From an uncultured Negativicutes bacterium (lineage in GTDB: Bacteria > Bacillota > Negativicutes > Acidaminococcales > Acidaminococcaceae): a DNA stretch of 27,399 bases. The translations under genes were made by a program, and so were the position numbers. Shown here piece after piece: positions 17,287 through 23,429 of the stretch. Within the stretch, counting starts at the first letter, position 1; the number at the start of each line of letters is the position of its first letter. Under the pieces are notes generated by a model. The model was not told the origin of the DNA. It did no database searches and saw only the letters and a list, made by a program, of their open reading frames with translations. The stretch covers positions 1 to 27,399 of the forward strand of contig CALAZX010000222.1 in assembly GCA_937926555.1 (NCBI GenBank), given 5' to 3'.

Positions 17287-18756
17287 TCAGTCCGACTCTC
17301 TGGGAATGCTGTTCATCTTCACGTTTTCCAGGGACTCCGCGGAGAACTTCTTCTCCTCCACCTTCTCCTTGTCCAGCTTCATGGTGTTGTCCTCTTCCCG
17401 GACAAACTCCACCTCGCCGTCCTTGTCCACGATCATCTTCTTCACGGAGCGGTCATCCGGCACGGTGTACATGCGGTCCAGCAGCATGTTCTCCAGGATG
17501 GAGCGCAGGCCGCGGGCGCCGGTGCCCTTCTCCAGAGCGGTCTTGGCGATATGGCGCACGCCCTCGTCGGTGAACTCCAGCTCCACGTCGTCGTACTCGA
17601 ACATCTTCTGGTACTGCCGCACCAGGGCGTTCCGGGGCTCCGTAAGAATACGGCACATCTCGTCCTCGCTGAGCTCATGCAGCGGCGCGATCACCGGCAG
17701 ACGGCCCATCATCTCGGGGATGATGCCGAAGTTGCGGATGTCCTCCGCGGTGACGTCGTCAATCAGCTCGTTGTACTCGGACTCCTCCTTCTTCTTGGGG
17801 TCCAGGTCCTCCGTGGCGAAGCCCACCACGCCCTTCCGGTGCTTGCCCAGCCGGTCGGCGATCTGCTTCTCGATTCCCGGGAAAGCGCCGCCCACGATGA
17901 AGAGGATGCGGCTGGTGTCGATCTGGTTGGTGTCCCCCTCGGGGTGGCGGCGACCGTTCTTGCCGATGTCGGAGATGGTGCCCTCCATCAGACGCAGCAG
18001 GGCCTGCTGCACGTCCTCGCCGGTGACGTCACGCTTGTTGGTGGACCCGGTGCGGCTGCAGGAGATCTTGTCGAACTCGTCCAGGTAGACGATGCCCATC
18101 TCCGCCCGCCGGATATCCCCGTCGGCGCTGGCCACCAGGCGCACCAGGCAGGATTCCGGGTCTGCGCCGGCATAGCCGTTGGCCGTCAGGGTGGTGCAGT
18201 CCGTGATGGAGAAAGGCACGTCCAGGATCTTGCCCAGGGCCTTGACGATGGCGGTCTTGCCCACGCCGGTGGGGCCCAGCATGAGGATGTTGGATTTCTC
18301 CATCTCCACCACGTTCTTCTCCAGCATGTAACAGCTCTTCAGGTTCTGCGCGTGCTTCAGGGATTTGTAATGGTTGTAGACAGCCACGGAGAGGACTTTC
18401 TTCGCCTTCTCCTGGCCGATGATGTACTTGTCCAGATGCCGTTTGATCTGGGAGGGTGTGAAGGACAGCCGACGGTTGTTTTCCGGCGCCGTGGCTTTCT
18501 TCTTCACCGTCTTCTGCTCGGCCACAGGCTCCTCCGCCTTCTCCTTGATGGCGGTGTTCTCCGCGGCTTTCTCCGATTTCTCCTCGCTGCCTTTCAGCTC
18601 GGCTTCCAGCATGTCCAGCCGGATACGGTTCAGGTCCACCTCCATGTGCCGGTGGCAGAACTCGCAGATATTGATTGCTCCGTCTTTCACAGTGACCATG
18701 GGGATTTTGGGATTCTCCACCGCCCCGCAGATACTGCAGATACGTTTGCTCTCCAT
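17287..18756 (-). CDS. ClpX-like AAA+ unfoldase paralogue
   Basis: An ATP-driven protein unfoldase resembling ClpX but atypical. The 489-residue protein has an N-terminal four-cysteine zinc motif (Cys7, 10, 31, 34). A K/E-rich linker (about 54-95) makes it longer than usual ClpX (about 420). The AAA+ core has Walker A GPTGVGKT (161-168), Walker B YLDEFD (224-229), arginine finger Arg352 (GRLPV) and sensor 2 Arg415 (GTGARGL). The substrate pore loop is GYAG (194-197) where ClpX has GYVG, and the RKH loop is RRH (269-271). The ClpP-docking loop reads VGF (311-313), compatible with the [LIV]GF motif. No clpP is nearby. The ATG at 18756 follows AGAGGAG at a good distance; an upstream in-frame start would add eight residues. 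It is co-transcribed with the exported-protein gene. Calling it a second copy beside a canonical clpX is inference. Confidence 0.88.
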   Translation of the reverse strand: MESKRICSICGAVENPKIPMVTVKDGAINICEFCHRHMEVDLNRIRLDMLEAELKGSEEKSEKAAENTAIKEKAEEPVAEQKTVKKKATAPENNRRLSFTPSQIKRHLDKYIIGQEKAKKVLSVAVYNHYKSLKHAQNLKSCYMLEKNVVEMEKSNILMLGPTGVGKTAIVKALGKILDVPFSITDCTTLTANGYAGADPESCLVRLVASADGDIRRAEMGIVYLDEFDKISCSRTGSTNKRDVTGEDVQQALLRLMEGTISDIGKNGRRHPEGDTNQIDTSRILFIVGGAFPGIEKQIADRLGKHRKGVVGFATEDLDPKKKEESEYNELIDDVTAEDIRNFGIIPEMMGRLPVIAPLHELSEDEMCRILTEPRNALVRQYQKMFEYDDVELEFTDEGVRHIAKTALEKGTGARGLRSILENMLLDRMYTVPDDRSVKKMIVDKDGEVEFVREEDNTMKLDKEKVEEKKFSAESLENVKMNSIPRESD

Positions 18757-18893
18757 CGTTGGCTCCTCTCTGTCCGGCATTGCCGGATCCGTCTCCAGAC
18801 CGGGACCGTCATCTTCCGGCCCCCCATCCGTCCGCCGGCATGCGGCCGGCTTCCGGTCTATCTTCTTTTGCTGATATTTCCATGATATGACCT

Positions 18894-18965
18894 ATTATAC
18901 GCTCTAATTGTGGATAAATTGTGACGGATAAGCGGTCTTTGGTTATATTCCCTATTATACACCTT
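18894..18965 (-). promoter_or_regulatory. two -10 boxes upstream of the ClpX-like gene
   Basis: Two minus-strand TATAATAGG words occur about 55 bases apart (near 18892-18900 and 18951-18959). Neither has a good -35. The spacer 18757-19077 also holds the plus-strand promoter of the small membrane protein gene and nothing else I can identify. Confidence 0.4.
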
Positions 18966-18983
18966 TTCTGTAACATTTCCTAT

Positions 18984-19012
18984 TTGACAAAAATTGCCCT
19001 CGATGATATAGT
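18984..19012 (+). promoter_or_regulatory. promoter of the small membrane protein gene
   Basis: A consensus TTGACA (18984-18989), an exact 17-base spacer, then TATAGT (19007-19012). It is the best -35 in the window. Confidence 0.8.
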
Positions 19013-19077
19013 TATAAGCTACACTGGTAAAATATTCTTTTCGTAACGCTTCATGAATCCGGAGGAGGCGATTGTCC

Positions 19078-19347
19078 ATGACACATGATGAGGAAAAGGA
19101 CATGAATGACATGCCCAAATTGGTGATGGTACAGGGGATGAGCCTGAAAGGCGAATTCTTTCTCCTGGTCCGCGCCGCCCTCGTAAGCTGTATCTGCGTC
19201 GGACACTTCTTGCTCAACAAGTTCACCACTCTCGAGACCATCGGGATGCTGGCCCTGGTGATTGTCTGGATGGTGCTCGCACACACCACTGACTGGGATG
19301 TGCGGATCAGCACCGGCGACAGCGACGGGAACCGGGACGACCGGTGA
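19078..19347 (+). CDS. small membrane protein, 89 residues
   Basis: A hypothetical protein with two predicted membrane helices (about LLVRAALVSCICVGHFLL and IGMLALVIVWMVLAHT), a charged N-terminus (THDEEKDMNDM) and a hydrophilic acidic/basic tail (DSDGNRDDR). I recognise no family. GGAGGAGG lies nine bases before the ATG; a TTG two codons upstream is too close to that site. A near-consensus promoter and a strong terminator support a real, independently expressed gene. It converges on the DUF805 array. Confidence 0.75.
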   Translation: MTHDEEKDMNDMPKLVMVQGMSLKGEFFLLVRAALVSCICVGHFLLNKFTTLETIGMLALVIVWMVLAHTTDWDVRISTGDSDGNRDDR

Positions 19348-19367
19348 TCCTTGGGCCCATGTTCGGG

Positions 19368-19492
19368 ATAGACGGGAACAGCTAGGAAAAGAACCCATAA
19401 TGAAAGGCGCTACTGCGAAGTAGCGCCTTTTTTCTATGTCCGGATATATCTCTTGTCACCCCTGGAGTTTCGCACCGCAATACGGGCAGAAA
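19368..19492. repeat. direct repeat family 1, copy A (125 bases)
   Basis: Matches 22342-22466 without gaps, with about six mismatches by eye. It covers a spacer, a terminator hairpin and the last 37 bases of DUF805 gene 1 (stop codon and second zinc knuckle). Confidence 0.9.
19403..19435. terminator. terminator between the small membrane gene and DUF805 gene 1
   Basis: A perfect 12-bp stem (19403-19414 with 19419-19430, GCGA loop) is followed by T-rich sequence on the plus strand. On the minus strand only TTTC follows, so it is stronger in the plus direction. Confidence 0.85.
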
Positions 19493-20139
19493 GCAGCACT
19501 GTCCCCTACTTTCTTGCCGCACACGGGACAGAAATTGCGTTCAGCTGGTTGTGTCCCGGGTCGCGTCCCGGAGCCTGTCGCCTGTTCCCCTCCACTGGCA
19601 TTGGTTTCCGCATTCCGGTCAACCGTCATCTGTTCTGCCGGCACAGGTTGATTGGCCGCTTCCAGTTCCCGCTTGATGTCAGGTCCATAGGCATTGTCAC
19701 CTTTATCCCCTTTGGCAAAAAGACAGTACAGGCCCACCACGGACAGTGCGCCATAGACGACCTGCTTCAGAACCCCACCTGCGCCGGAAGCGGAAGGCAG
19801 GATGGCATCGAGAGTTATCACATCATAGACGGCGAAGCCCACCAGCACCGCCGGGATTGTCAGCGGTTTGCCAAAATCATGGAACCGCTTGGCCAGATTG
19901 CAGAACTTCAGATATATGATGACCAGCAGAACCAGTAACCAGAAAAGCAGAATGTCATCCTCGGCAAACAGTGCCTTCATTAAAAAAACCGACACGATTG
20001 CATTGATCATTGTCAGCGCAAGAAGCACAAGGAAGTACCTCTTGCGGTTCCTTCTCCCCTTCCAGGTGAACATCGCAGCCGGTGCGAAAAGAGGCATCCG
20101 GGTGATTTCCGCCGCGAACTCCGGTTTTCTGCCAAACAT
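19456..20139 (-). CDS. DUF805 membrane protein with C-terminal zinc ribbon (paralogue 1)
   Basis: A 227-residue integral membrane protein. The DUF805 domain (about 20-155) carries the signatures CNLAKRFHDFGK (80-91) and GDKGDNAYGPD (144-154), with about four helices. After a neutral Gly/Thr/Glu linker (160-200) comes a double CXXC zinc ribbon (Cys204, 207, 218, 221). The function of DUF805 proteins (E. coli YhaH/YhaI relatives) is not established. The ATG at 20139 aligns with the starts of the other three paralogues (M-F-G-R-K-P-E-F); the ribosome site before it is weak. It is preceded by a pseudo-tRNA/terminator segment and its own extended -10, so it is transcribed alone. Confidence 0.88.
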   Translation of the reverse strand: MFGRKPEFAAEITRMPLFAPAAMFTWKGRRNRKRYFLVLLALTMINAIVSVFLMKALFAEDDILLFWLLVLLVIIYLKFCNLAKRFHDFGKPLTIPAVLVGFAVYDVITLDAILPSASGAGGVLKQVVYGALSVVGLYCLFAKGDKGDNAYGPDIKRELEAANQPVPAEQMTVDRNAETNASGGEQATGSGTRPGTQPAERNFCPVCGKKVGDSAAFCPYCGAKLQG

Positions 20140-20178
20140 ATTCCCATCTTCTTTCGTTATGCTTTTTATTACAATGAC

Positions 20179-20187
20179 ATTATAACA
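20179..20187 (-). promoter_or_regulatory. extended -10 promoter of DUF805 paralogue 1
   Basis: Minus-strand TGT-TATAAT (20179-20187) with a weak -35. It lies between the duplicated terminator and the gene. Confidence 0.55.
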
Positions 20188-20229
20188 ATTTATTAGGAGA
20201 TGTTCCATTTATTATGCGGCCGCGCACAC

Positions 20230-20259
20230 AAAAAAAGCCATACGGCAATGCCGTATGGC
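20230..20259 (-). terminator. terminator duplicated with the tRNA fragment
   Basis: A perfect 10-bp stem (20237-20246 with 20250-20259, ATT loop on the minus strand) with T7 after it on the minus strand. It now ends the transcript of DUF805 paralogue 2. Confidence 0.88.
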
Positions 20260-20268
20260 CTTGTTCTC

Positions 20269-20324
20269 TGGTGATCCTGCCCGGAGTCGAACCGGGGACC
20301 CCCCGCTTAGGAGGCGGGTGCTCT
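20269..20324 (-). pseudogene. truncated tRNA-Arg(CCT) 3' fragment
   Basis: 56 bases identical to the 3' part of the intact tRNA-Arg at 23301-23377: part of the D arm, the anticodon arm with CCT, the T arm, the 3' acceptor strand and encoded CCA. The 5' acceptor strand and most of the D arm are missing, so it cannot fold as a tRNA. It begins one base after the stop codon of DUF805 paralogue 2. Confidence 0.9.
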
Positions 20325-20325
20325 G

Positions 20326-21186
20326 TCACCCCTGAAGTTTCGCACCGCAGTACGGACAGAAGCGGGCACGTTGGCTGACTTTCTCCCCACACATGGAACA
20401 AAAATTGCGCGTGGCCTTCCCGGCGATCTTCTCTTCGTCTTTCTCCACCGGTTCCGCAGCAGACTCTGCGTCAGCAGCCACCGGCTTCTCCACCGGTTCC
20501 ACATCAGACTTTGCGTCAGCGTCCACCGGCTCCTCCAGCGGTTTCAAGGCAGGCTCCGCGGCGTCAGCGGCCGGCTTCACCGGCACATTCCCAACGACCT
20601 TGGGCATAGCAGAGAACTGCTTCTTCCCTGCTTCCGTGACAAGCGCCTCCTCGGCGGTGGTCATTTTCTCACCCGCTTTCACAACGGGCTTCACCGGAGC
20701 GGCCACCTTTTCTTCTGCCTCTTCCAGCAAGATATCCGGGCCGTAAGGATTGTCGCCTTTCGTGCCTTCCACAAACAGGCAGTACAGACCGAAAAACAGT
20801 GTGATAGCCAGACATATCAGCCGGCCTCCGGAGAAATCCCCGGCTCCCCACACAGCCGTCATGTATTCATTTGCCAGTGACGCAGCCAGACAGACCAGCG
20901 CCGGCTTCATCGTGTGTCCCATATCGTGAAAACGTTTCACTAAATTGCAGAACGCCACATACGCAATCAGGAGAATCAGCCCGCCCCAGATAAACCAGCT
21001 GCCATCCCGGTGTATAACTGAGTTCACCAGCAGGATACTGGAAATCGTCGAACCTATCGTTGTAAACAGCCCGATAATGAAAAAACGCTGTCTGTTTCTT
21101 CTCCCCTTCCAGGTGAAAAGCGCATGCGGTTCGAATAGCCCTGCCAGGGTGATCTCGGCAGCAAATTCCGGTTTTTTGTCAAACAT
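20326..21186 (-). CDS. DUF805 membrane protein with zinc ribbon and acidic repeat linker (paralogue 2)
   Basis: A 286-residue paralogue, the longest of the four. The DUF805 part has CNLVKRFHDMGH and GTKGDNPYGPD. The long linker (about 155-260) is rich in Glu, Ala, Pro and Asp and holds three 15-residue repeats of the type PVEKPVAADAESAAE. The zinc ribbon uses Cys263, 266, 277 and 280. The ATG at 21186 follows AAAGGAG at eight bases and aligns with the paralogues. The gene begins 63 bases after paralogue 3 stops, with no terminator seen, so the two probably share a transcript. The stop codon is one base from the tRNA fragment, so that mRNA ends in a tRNA-like 3' sequence. Function unknown. Confidence 0.87.
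   Translation of the reverse strand: MFDKKPEFAAEITLAGLFEPHALFTWKGRRNRQRFFIIGLFTTIGSTISSILLVNSVIHRDGSWFIWGGLILLIAYVAFCNLVKRFHDMGHTMKPALVCLAASLANEYMTAVWGAGDFSGGRLICLAITLFFGLYCLFVEGTKGDNPYGPDILLEEAEEKVAAPVKPVVKAGEKMTTAEEALVTEAGKKQFSAMPKVVGNVPVKPAADAAEPALKPLEEPVDADAKSDVEPVEKPVAADAESAAEPVEKDEEKIAGKATRNFCSMCGEKVSQRARFCPYCGAKLQG
20442..20576. repeat. three 45-base tandem repeats within paralogue 2
   Basis: Units start at 20442, 20487 and 20532. The first two are close copies and the third is more diverged. They encode the acidic 15-residue repeat in the linker. Confidence 0.8.
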
Positions 21187-21249
21187 ATGAACAACTCCTT
21201 TGATAATACAAATCACATACCTGAAATCCGGAAACCACTCCGGAATCCG

Positions 21250-22068
21250 TCAGTCTTTTTTTCCGGCAGCGGCTTCCGTCCCGGAACGGCCTTCCAGTCT
21301 CTCGCCGCAATACGGACAGAAAACAGCATCGGTCCCTACTTTCTCTCCACACATGGAGCAGAACTGCCGCACCCGCTTTCCGTCCGTCTCCACTACAGTG
21401 CCCGTGCCGGCGGTCTCCGCTACCGCTGCGGTATCCGTGACAGCGGTCCCCTCTGCCACGATGGACTCCCTTCTGTCCGGCTTCGCTGCCACTGCCTTCT
21501 CTGTCAGGGCAGCTGCGGCAATTCCGCCACTCCCGTTCCCGTCCGGCTCCTGGATATCCCGGAAAGCGCCCGCCAATGCCAGGGCCTCAAGCTCCCTGAT
21601 ATCCGGACCATAAGGATTGACTCCGGCCACTCCCTCGGCAAACAGGCAGTACAGATTGATCACGACGATATAGACCTCCGCGAAGACGACCATGGCCTCG
21701 ACAAATTCACTGTTGGCGGTTGTAACCTCCAACAGCTGGAACACGAGGATCCATACGTAGACAAAAAAGACCGCCACGGCATGAAACATCGTTTTTCCCA
21801 CATCATGAAGACGTTTCGCCATATTGCAGAAATTCAGATAGAACAGCCACATCAGAATCAGCTTCCAGACAAAAACGCCGCTGCCATGAGTAGCTTCCCA
21901 TTTTACCATCACCGAAGCTGCCCCGTTAACCAGTATTATCATCACCAGCAGAAAAACGATGGCATACTGTCTCCGGCATACCCGTCCCGTCCAGGCAATC
22001 AGCTTTTCCGGTTCAAATGCGCCCATCACCGTAGTTCTCACATCAAAATACGGTTTTAGTCCAAGCAC
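21250..22068 (-). CDS. DUF805 membrane protein with zinc ribbon (paralogue 3)
   Basis: A 272-residue paralogue with CNMAKRLHDVGKTM and GVNPYGPDI as the DUF805 signatures. Membrane helices include YAIVFLLVMIILVNGAA and VAVFFVYVWILVFQLL. An Ala/Thr/Glu linker follows, then a zinc ribbon (Cys237, 240, 251, 254), then a 14-residue tail beyond the usual LQG/LQK end. The GTG start at 22068 is chosen because it gives M-L-G-L-K-P-Y-F, aligned column by column with the other three N-termini, and AAAAGGGG lies eight bases upstream. A TTG 13 codons earlier would break that alignment. It is the first gene of a probable paralogue 3-2 transcript with a good promoter. Confidence 0.85.
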   Translation of the reverse strand: MLGLKPYFDVRTTVMGAFEPEKLIAWTGRVCRRQYAIVFLLVMIILVNGAASVMVKWEATHGSGVFVWKLILMWLFYLNFCNMAKRLHDVGKTMFHAVAVFFVYVWILVFQLLEVTTANSEFVEAMVVFAEVYIVVINLYCLFAEGVAGVNPYGPDIRELEALALAGAFRDIQEPDGNGSGGIAAAALTEKAVAAKPDRRESIVAEGTAVTDTAAVAETAGTGTVVETDGKRVRQFCSMCGEKVGTDAVFCPYCGERLEGRSGTEAAAGKKD

Positions 22069-22215
22069 TCCCTCAACCCCTTTTCCTGTGCCATCCATTT
22101 CCGGCAATCCGGACAGCCCGGCCGGGTCTCTCCCGCTCCTGCCGGCCGTCTTTTCCGTCTCTACCCCTTTTATCTCTGTATCAGGCTATCCTTTTTATAT
22201 AATAATGTATTCACT

Positions 22216-22244
22216 ATTGTATATCCTACAGGCCGGAAAATCAA
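22216..22244 (-). promoter_or_regulatory. promoter of DUF805 paralogues 3 and 2
   Basis: Minus-strand TTGATT (22239-22244), an exact 17-base spacer, then TACAAT (22216-22221). It lies in the 361-base spacer 22069-22429, which otherwise holds only repeat family 1 copy B. Confidence 0.7.
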
Positions 22245-22341
22245 TCTCACATCAATGGAAAGGACCGGGAATCTTCTCCGGCAGCACCGCCGGCAGCGGC
22301 AGAACCCGGAATGACCAATAAGCTCCGAGGCGATATCCAGT

Positions 22342-22466
22342 ATAGACGGGAACAGCTGGGAAAAGAACCCATAAAGAAAAGCGCTACTGCGAAGTAGCGC
22401 CTTTTTTCTATGTCCGGATATATCTCTTGTCACTTCTGAAGTTTCGCACCGCAATACGGGCAGAAA
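22342..22466. repeat. direct repeat family 1, copy B (125 bases)
   Basis: Ungapped match to 19368-19492, offset 2974 bases. It covers a spacer, a terminator and the last 37 bases of DUF805 paralogue 4. Confidence 0.9.
22374..22408. terminator. terminator of DUF805 paralogue 4
   Basis: Stem GCGCTACT/AGTAGCGC (22381-22388 with 22393-22400) with TTTTCTT after it on the minus strand and T6 on the plus strand. Confidence 0.85.
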
Positions 22467-23176
22467 AGAGCTGTTTCATTCACTTTCTCCCCACACATGG
22501 CGCAGAACCGCCGGGGCTGTCTGTTTTGACCGGCATCCTGCCGTGACTCATCCACAGCGGTTTTTATCGGCTTCTTTTTCTCTTCTGCACCTTTTGCGGC
22601 TTTTTTCCCGGCCACCGCTTTCTTTGCCACATGGCCCCTGTTTTCTTTCCCGGTGACCGCTTTCTTTGCCTCTATCTCCGCCTCCCTGCGGAGCAGCTTC
22701 AGCTCCCGCTCTCTGACAGGGTCGGGACCATATGCGTTGTCCCCCTTCTGCCCCGTGGCGAGAAGAGCGTAAAATGACACACCGGCTATACAGATCAGAG
22801 CGCCAATCGAGAACAGGGCGGCAAGCCCATCACGGAACATGGCTTTGCCCATTGCGAGCCCCAGAACTATCATGGCTATCTCTGCCAGGAAGACATTGAC
22901 AGCAAGCGTCATTGTCTTCCCGAGATCATGGAGCCGCTTGGCTATGGCGCAGGCATACAGATACATGGCAAACACTATCACCAGCAGCGACAGATAGCCC
23001 GGTGGAAGAGGGCCAAAGATCGCATTCGTGAGCTTCTCCACCCCGTGCATCGCGAAGAATATCACCACAAACCCCTTCCGGCTCATTCTTCCCTTCCAGG
23101 TGACAAGGCTCTCCGGCCTCAAAACCGACATGGCGGTGATCCGCGCATCAAATTCCGGTTTCCTTTCAAACAACAT
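22430..23176 (-). CDS. DUF805 membrane protein with zinc ribbon and basic linker (paralogue 4)
   Basis: A 248-residue paralogue. The N-terminus reads M-L-F-E-R-K-P-E-F. DUF805 signatures are AKRLHDLGKTM and GQKGDNAYGPD, with helices such as LSLLVIVFAMYLYAC and LAVNVFLAEIAMIVLGLAM. The linker is strongly basic and Lys/Ala-rich, with a repeated KKAV-x-GK word, unlike the acidic linker of paralogue 2. The zinc ribbon uses Cys225, 228, 239 and 242. AAAGGGG lies eight bases before the ATG. A TATAAT (23207-23212) without a clear -35 lies upstream. It sits directly downstream of the intact tRNA-Arg and its terminator. Function unknown. Confidence 0.88.
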   Translation of the reverse strand: MLFERKPEFDARITAMSVLRPESLVTWKGRMSRKGFVVIFFAMHGVEKLTNAIFGPLPPGYLSLLVIVFAMYLYACAIAKRLHDLGKTMTLAVNVFLAEIAMIVLGLAMGKAMFRDGLAALFSIGALICIAGVSFYALLATGQKGDNAYGPDPVRERELKLLRREAEIEAKKAVTGKENRGHVAKKAVAGKKAAKGAEEKKKPIKTAVDESRQDAGQNRQPRRFCAMCGEKVNETALFCPYCGAKLQK

Positions 23177-23258
23177 ATTTACAACCCCTTTTTCATTGAT
23201 AGCAGTATTATATCAGTTGAAAGAGACAGATTCTGTCCACACGCAGACTATCCGACCG

Positions 23259-23356
23259 CACAAAAAAAGCCATACGGCAATGCCGTATGGCCTTGTTCTC
23301 TGGTGATCCTGCCCGGAGTCGAACCGGGGACCCCCCGCTTAGGAGGCGGGTGCTCT
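23259..23356. repeat. direct repeat family 2, copy B (98 bases, exact)
   Basis: Identical to 20227-20324, offset 3032 bases. Here it is part of the complete tRNA-Arg locus and is the likely source copy. Confidence 0.93.
23262..23291 (-). terminator. intrinsic terminator of tRNA-Arg
   Basis: A perfect 10-bp stem (23269-23278 with 23282-23291) followed by T7 on the minus strand, about ten bases past the tRNA 3' end. Confidence 0.9.
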
Positions 23357-23377
23357 ATCCATCTGAGCTACAGAACC
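23301..23377 (-). tRNA. tRNA-Arg (anticodon CCT)
   Basis: 77 bases including encoded CCA. The acceptor strand GGTTCTG pairs with CAGGATC (two G-U pairs), discriminator A. D stem GCTC/GAGC. Anticodon stem CCCGC/GCGGG with loop CTCCTAA, giving anticodon CCT for AGG codons. T stem CCCGG/CCGGG with loop TTCGACT. No separate strong promoter is seen; it begins 52 bases after the stop of the 101-residue protein gene and may be co-transcribed with it. Confidence 0.97.
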
Positions 23378-23429
23378 ACATGCATAAAAGAGCGGCTCAG
23401 AGGACCGTCACTTTTCTACCGCGCATCTC

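Larger units (their letters stand above)
20227..20324. repeat. direct repeat family 2, copy A (98 bases, exact)
   Basis: Identical to 23259-23356. It comprises the tRNA-Arg terminator and the 3' part of the tRNA. The identity stops exactly where the sequence meets the stop region of DUF805 paralogue 2. Confidence 0.93.

Noticed and set aside
19403..22408. CRISPR array or repeat-spacer structure in the DUF805 region
   Set aside because: Only two copies of each repeat exist, 3 kb apart, and they are terminators, tRNA sequence and gene ends.
20227..23356. Integrase attachment sites of a genomic island
   Set aside because: No integrase, excisionase or phage gene lies between the repeats, and the repeat extends past the tRNA into its terminator, so plain duplication explains it better.
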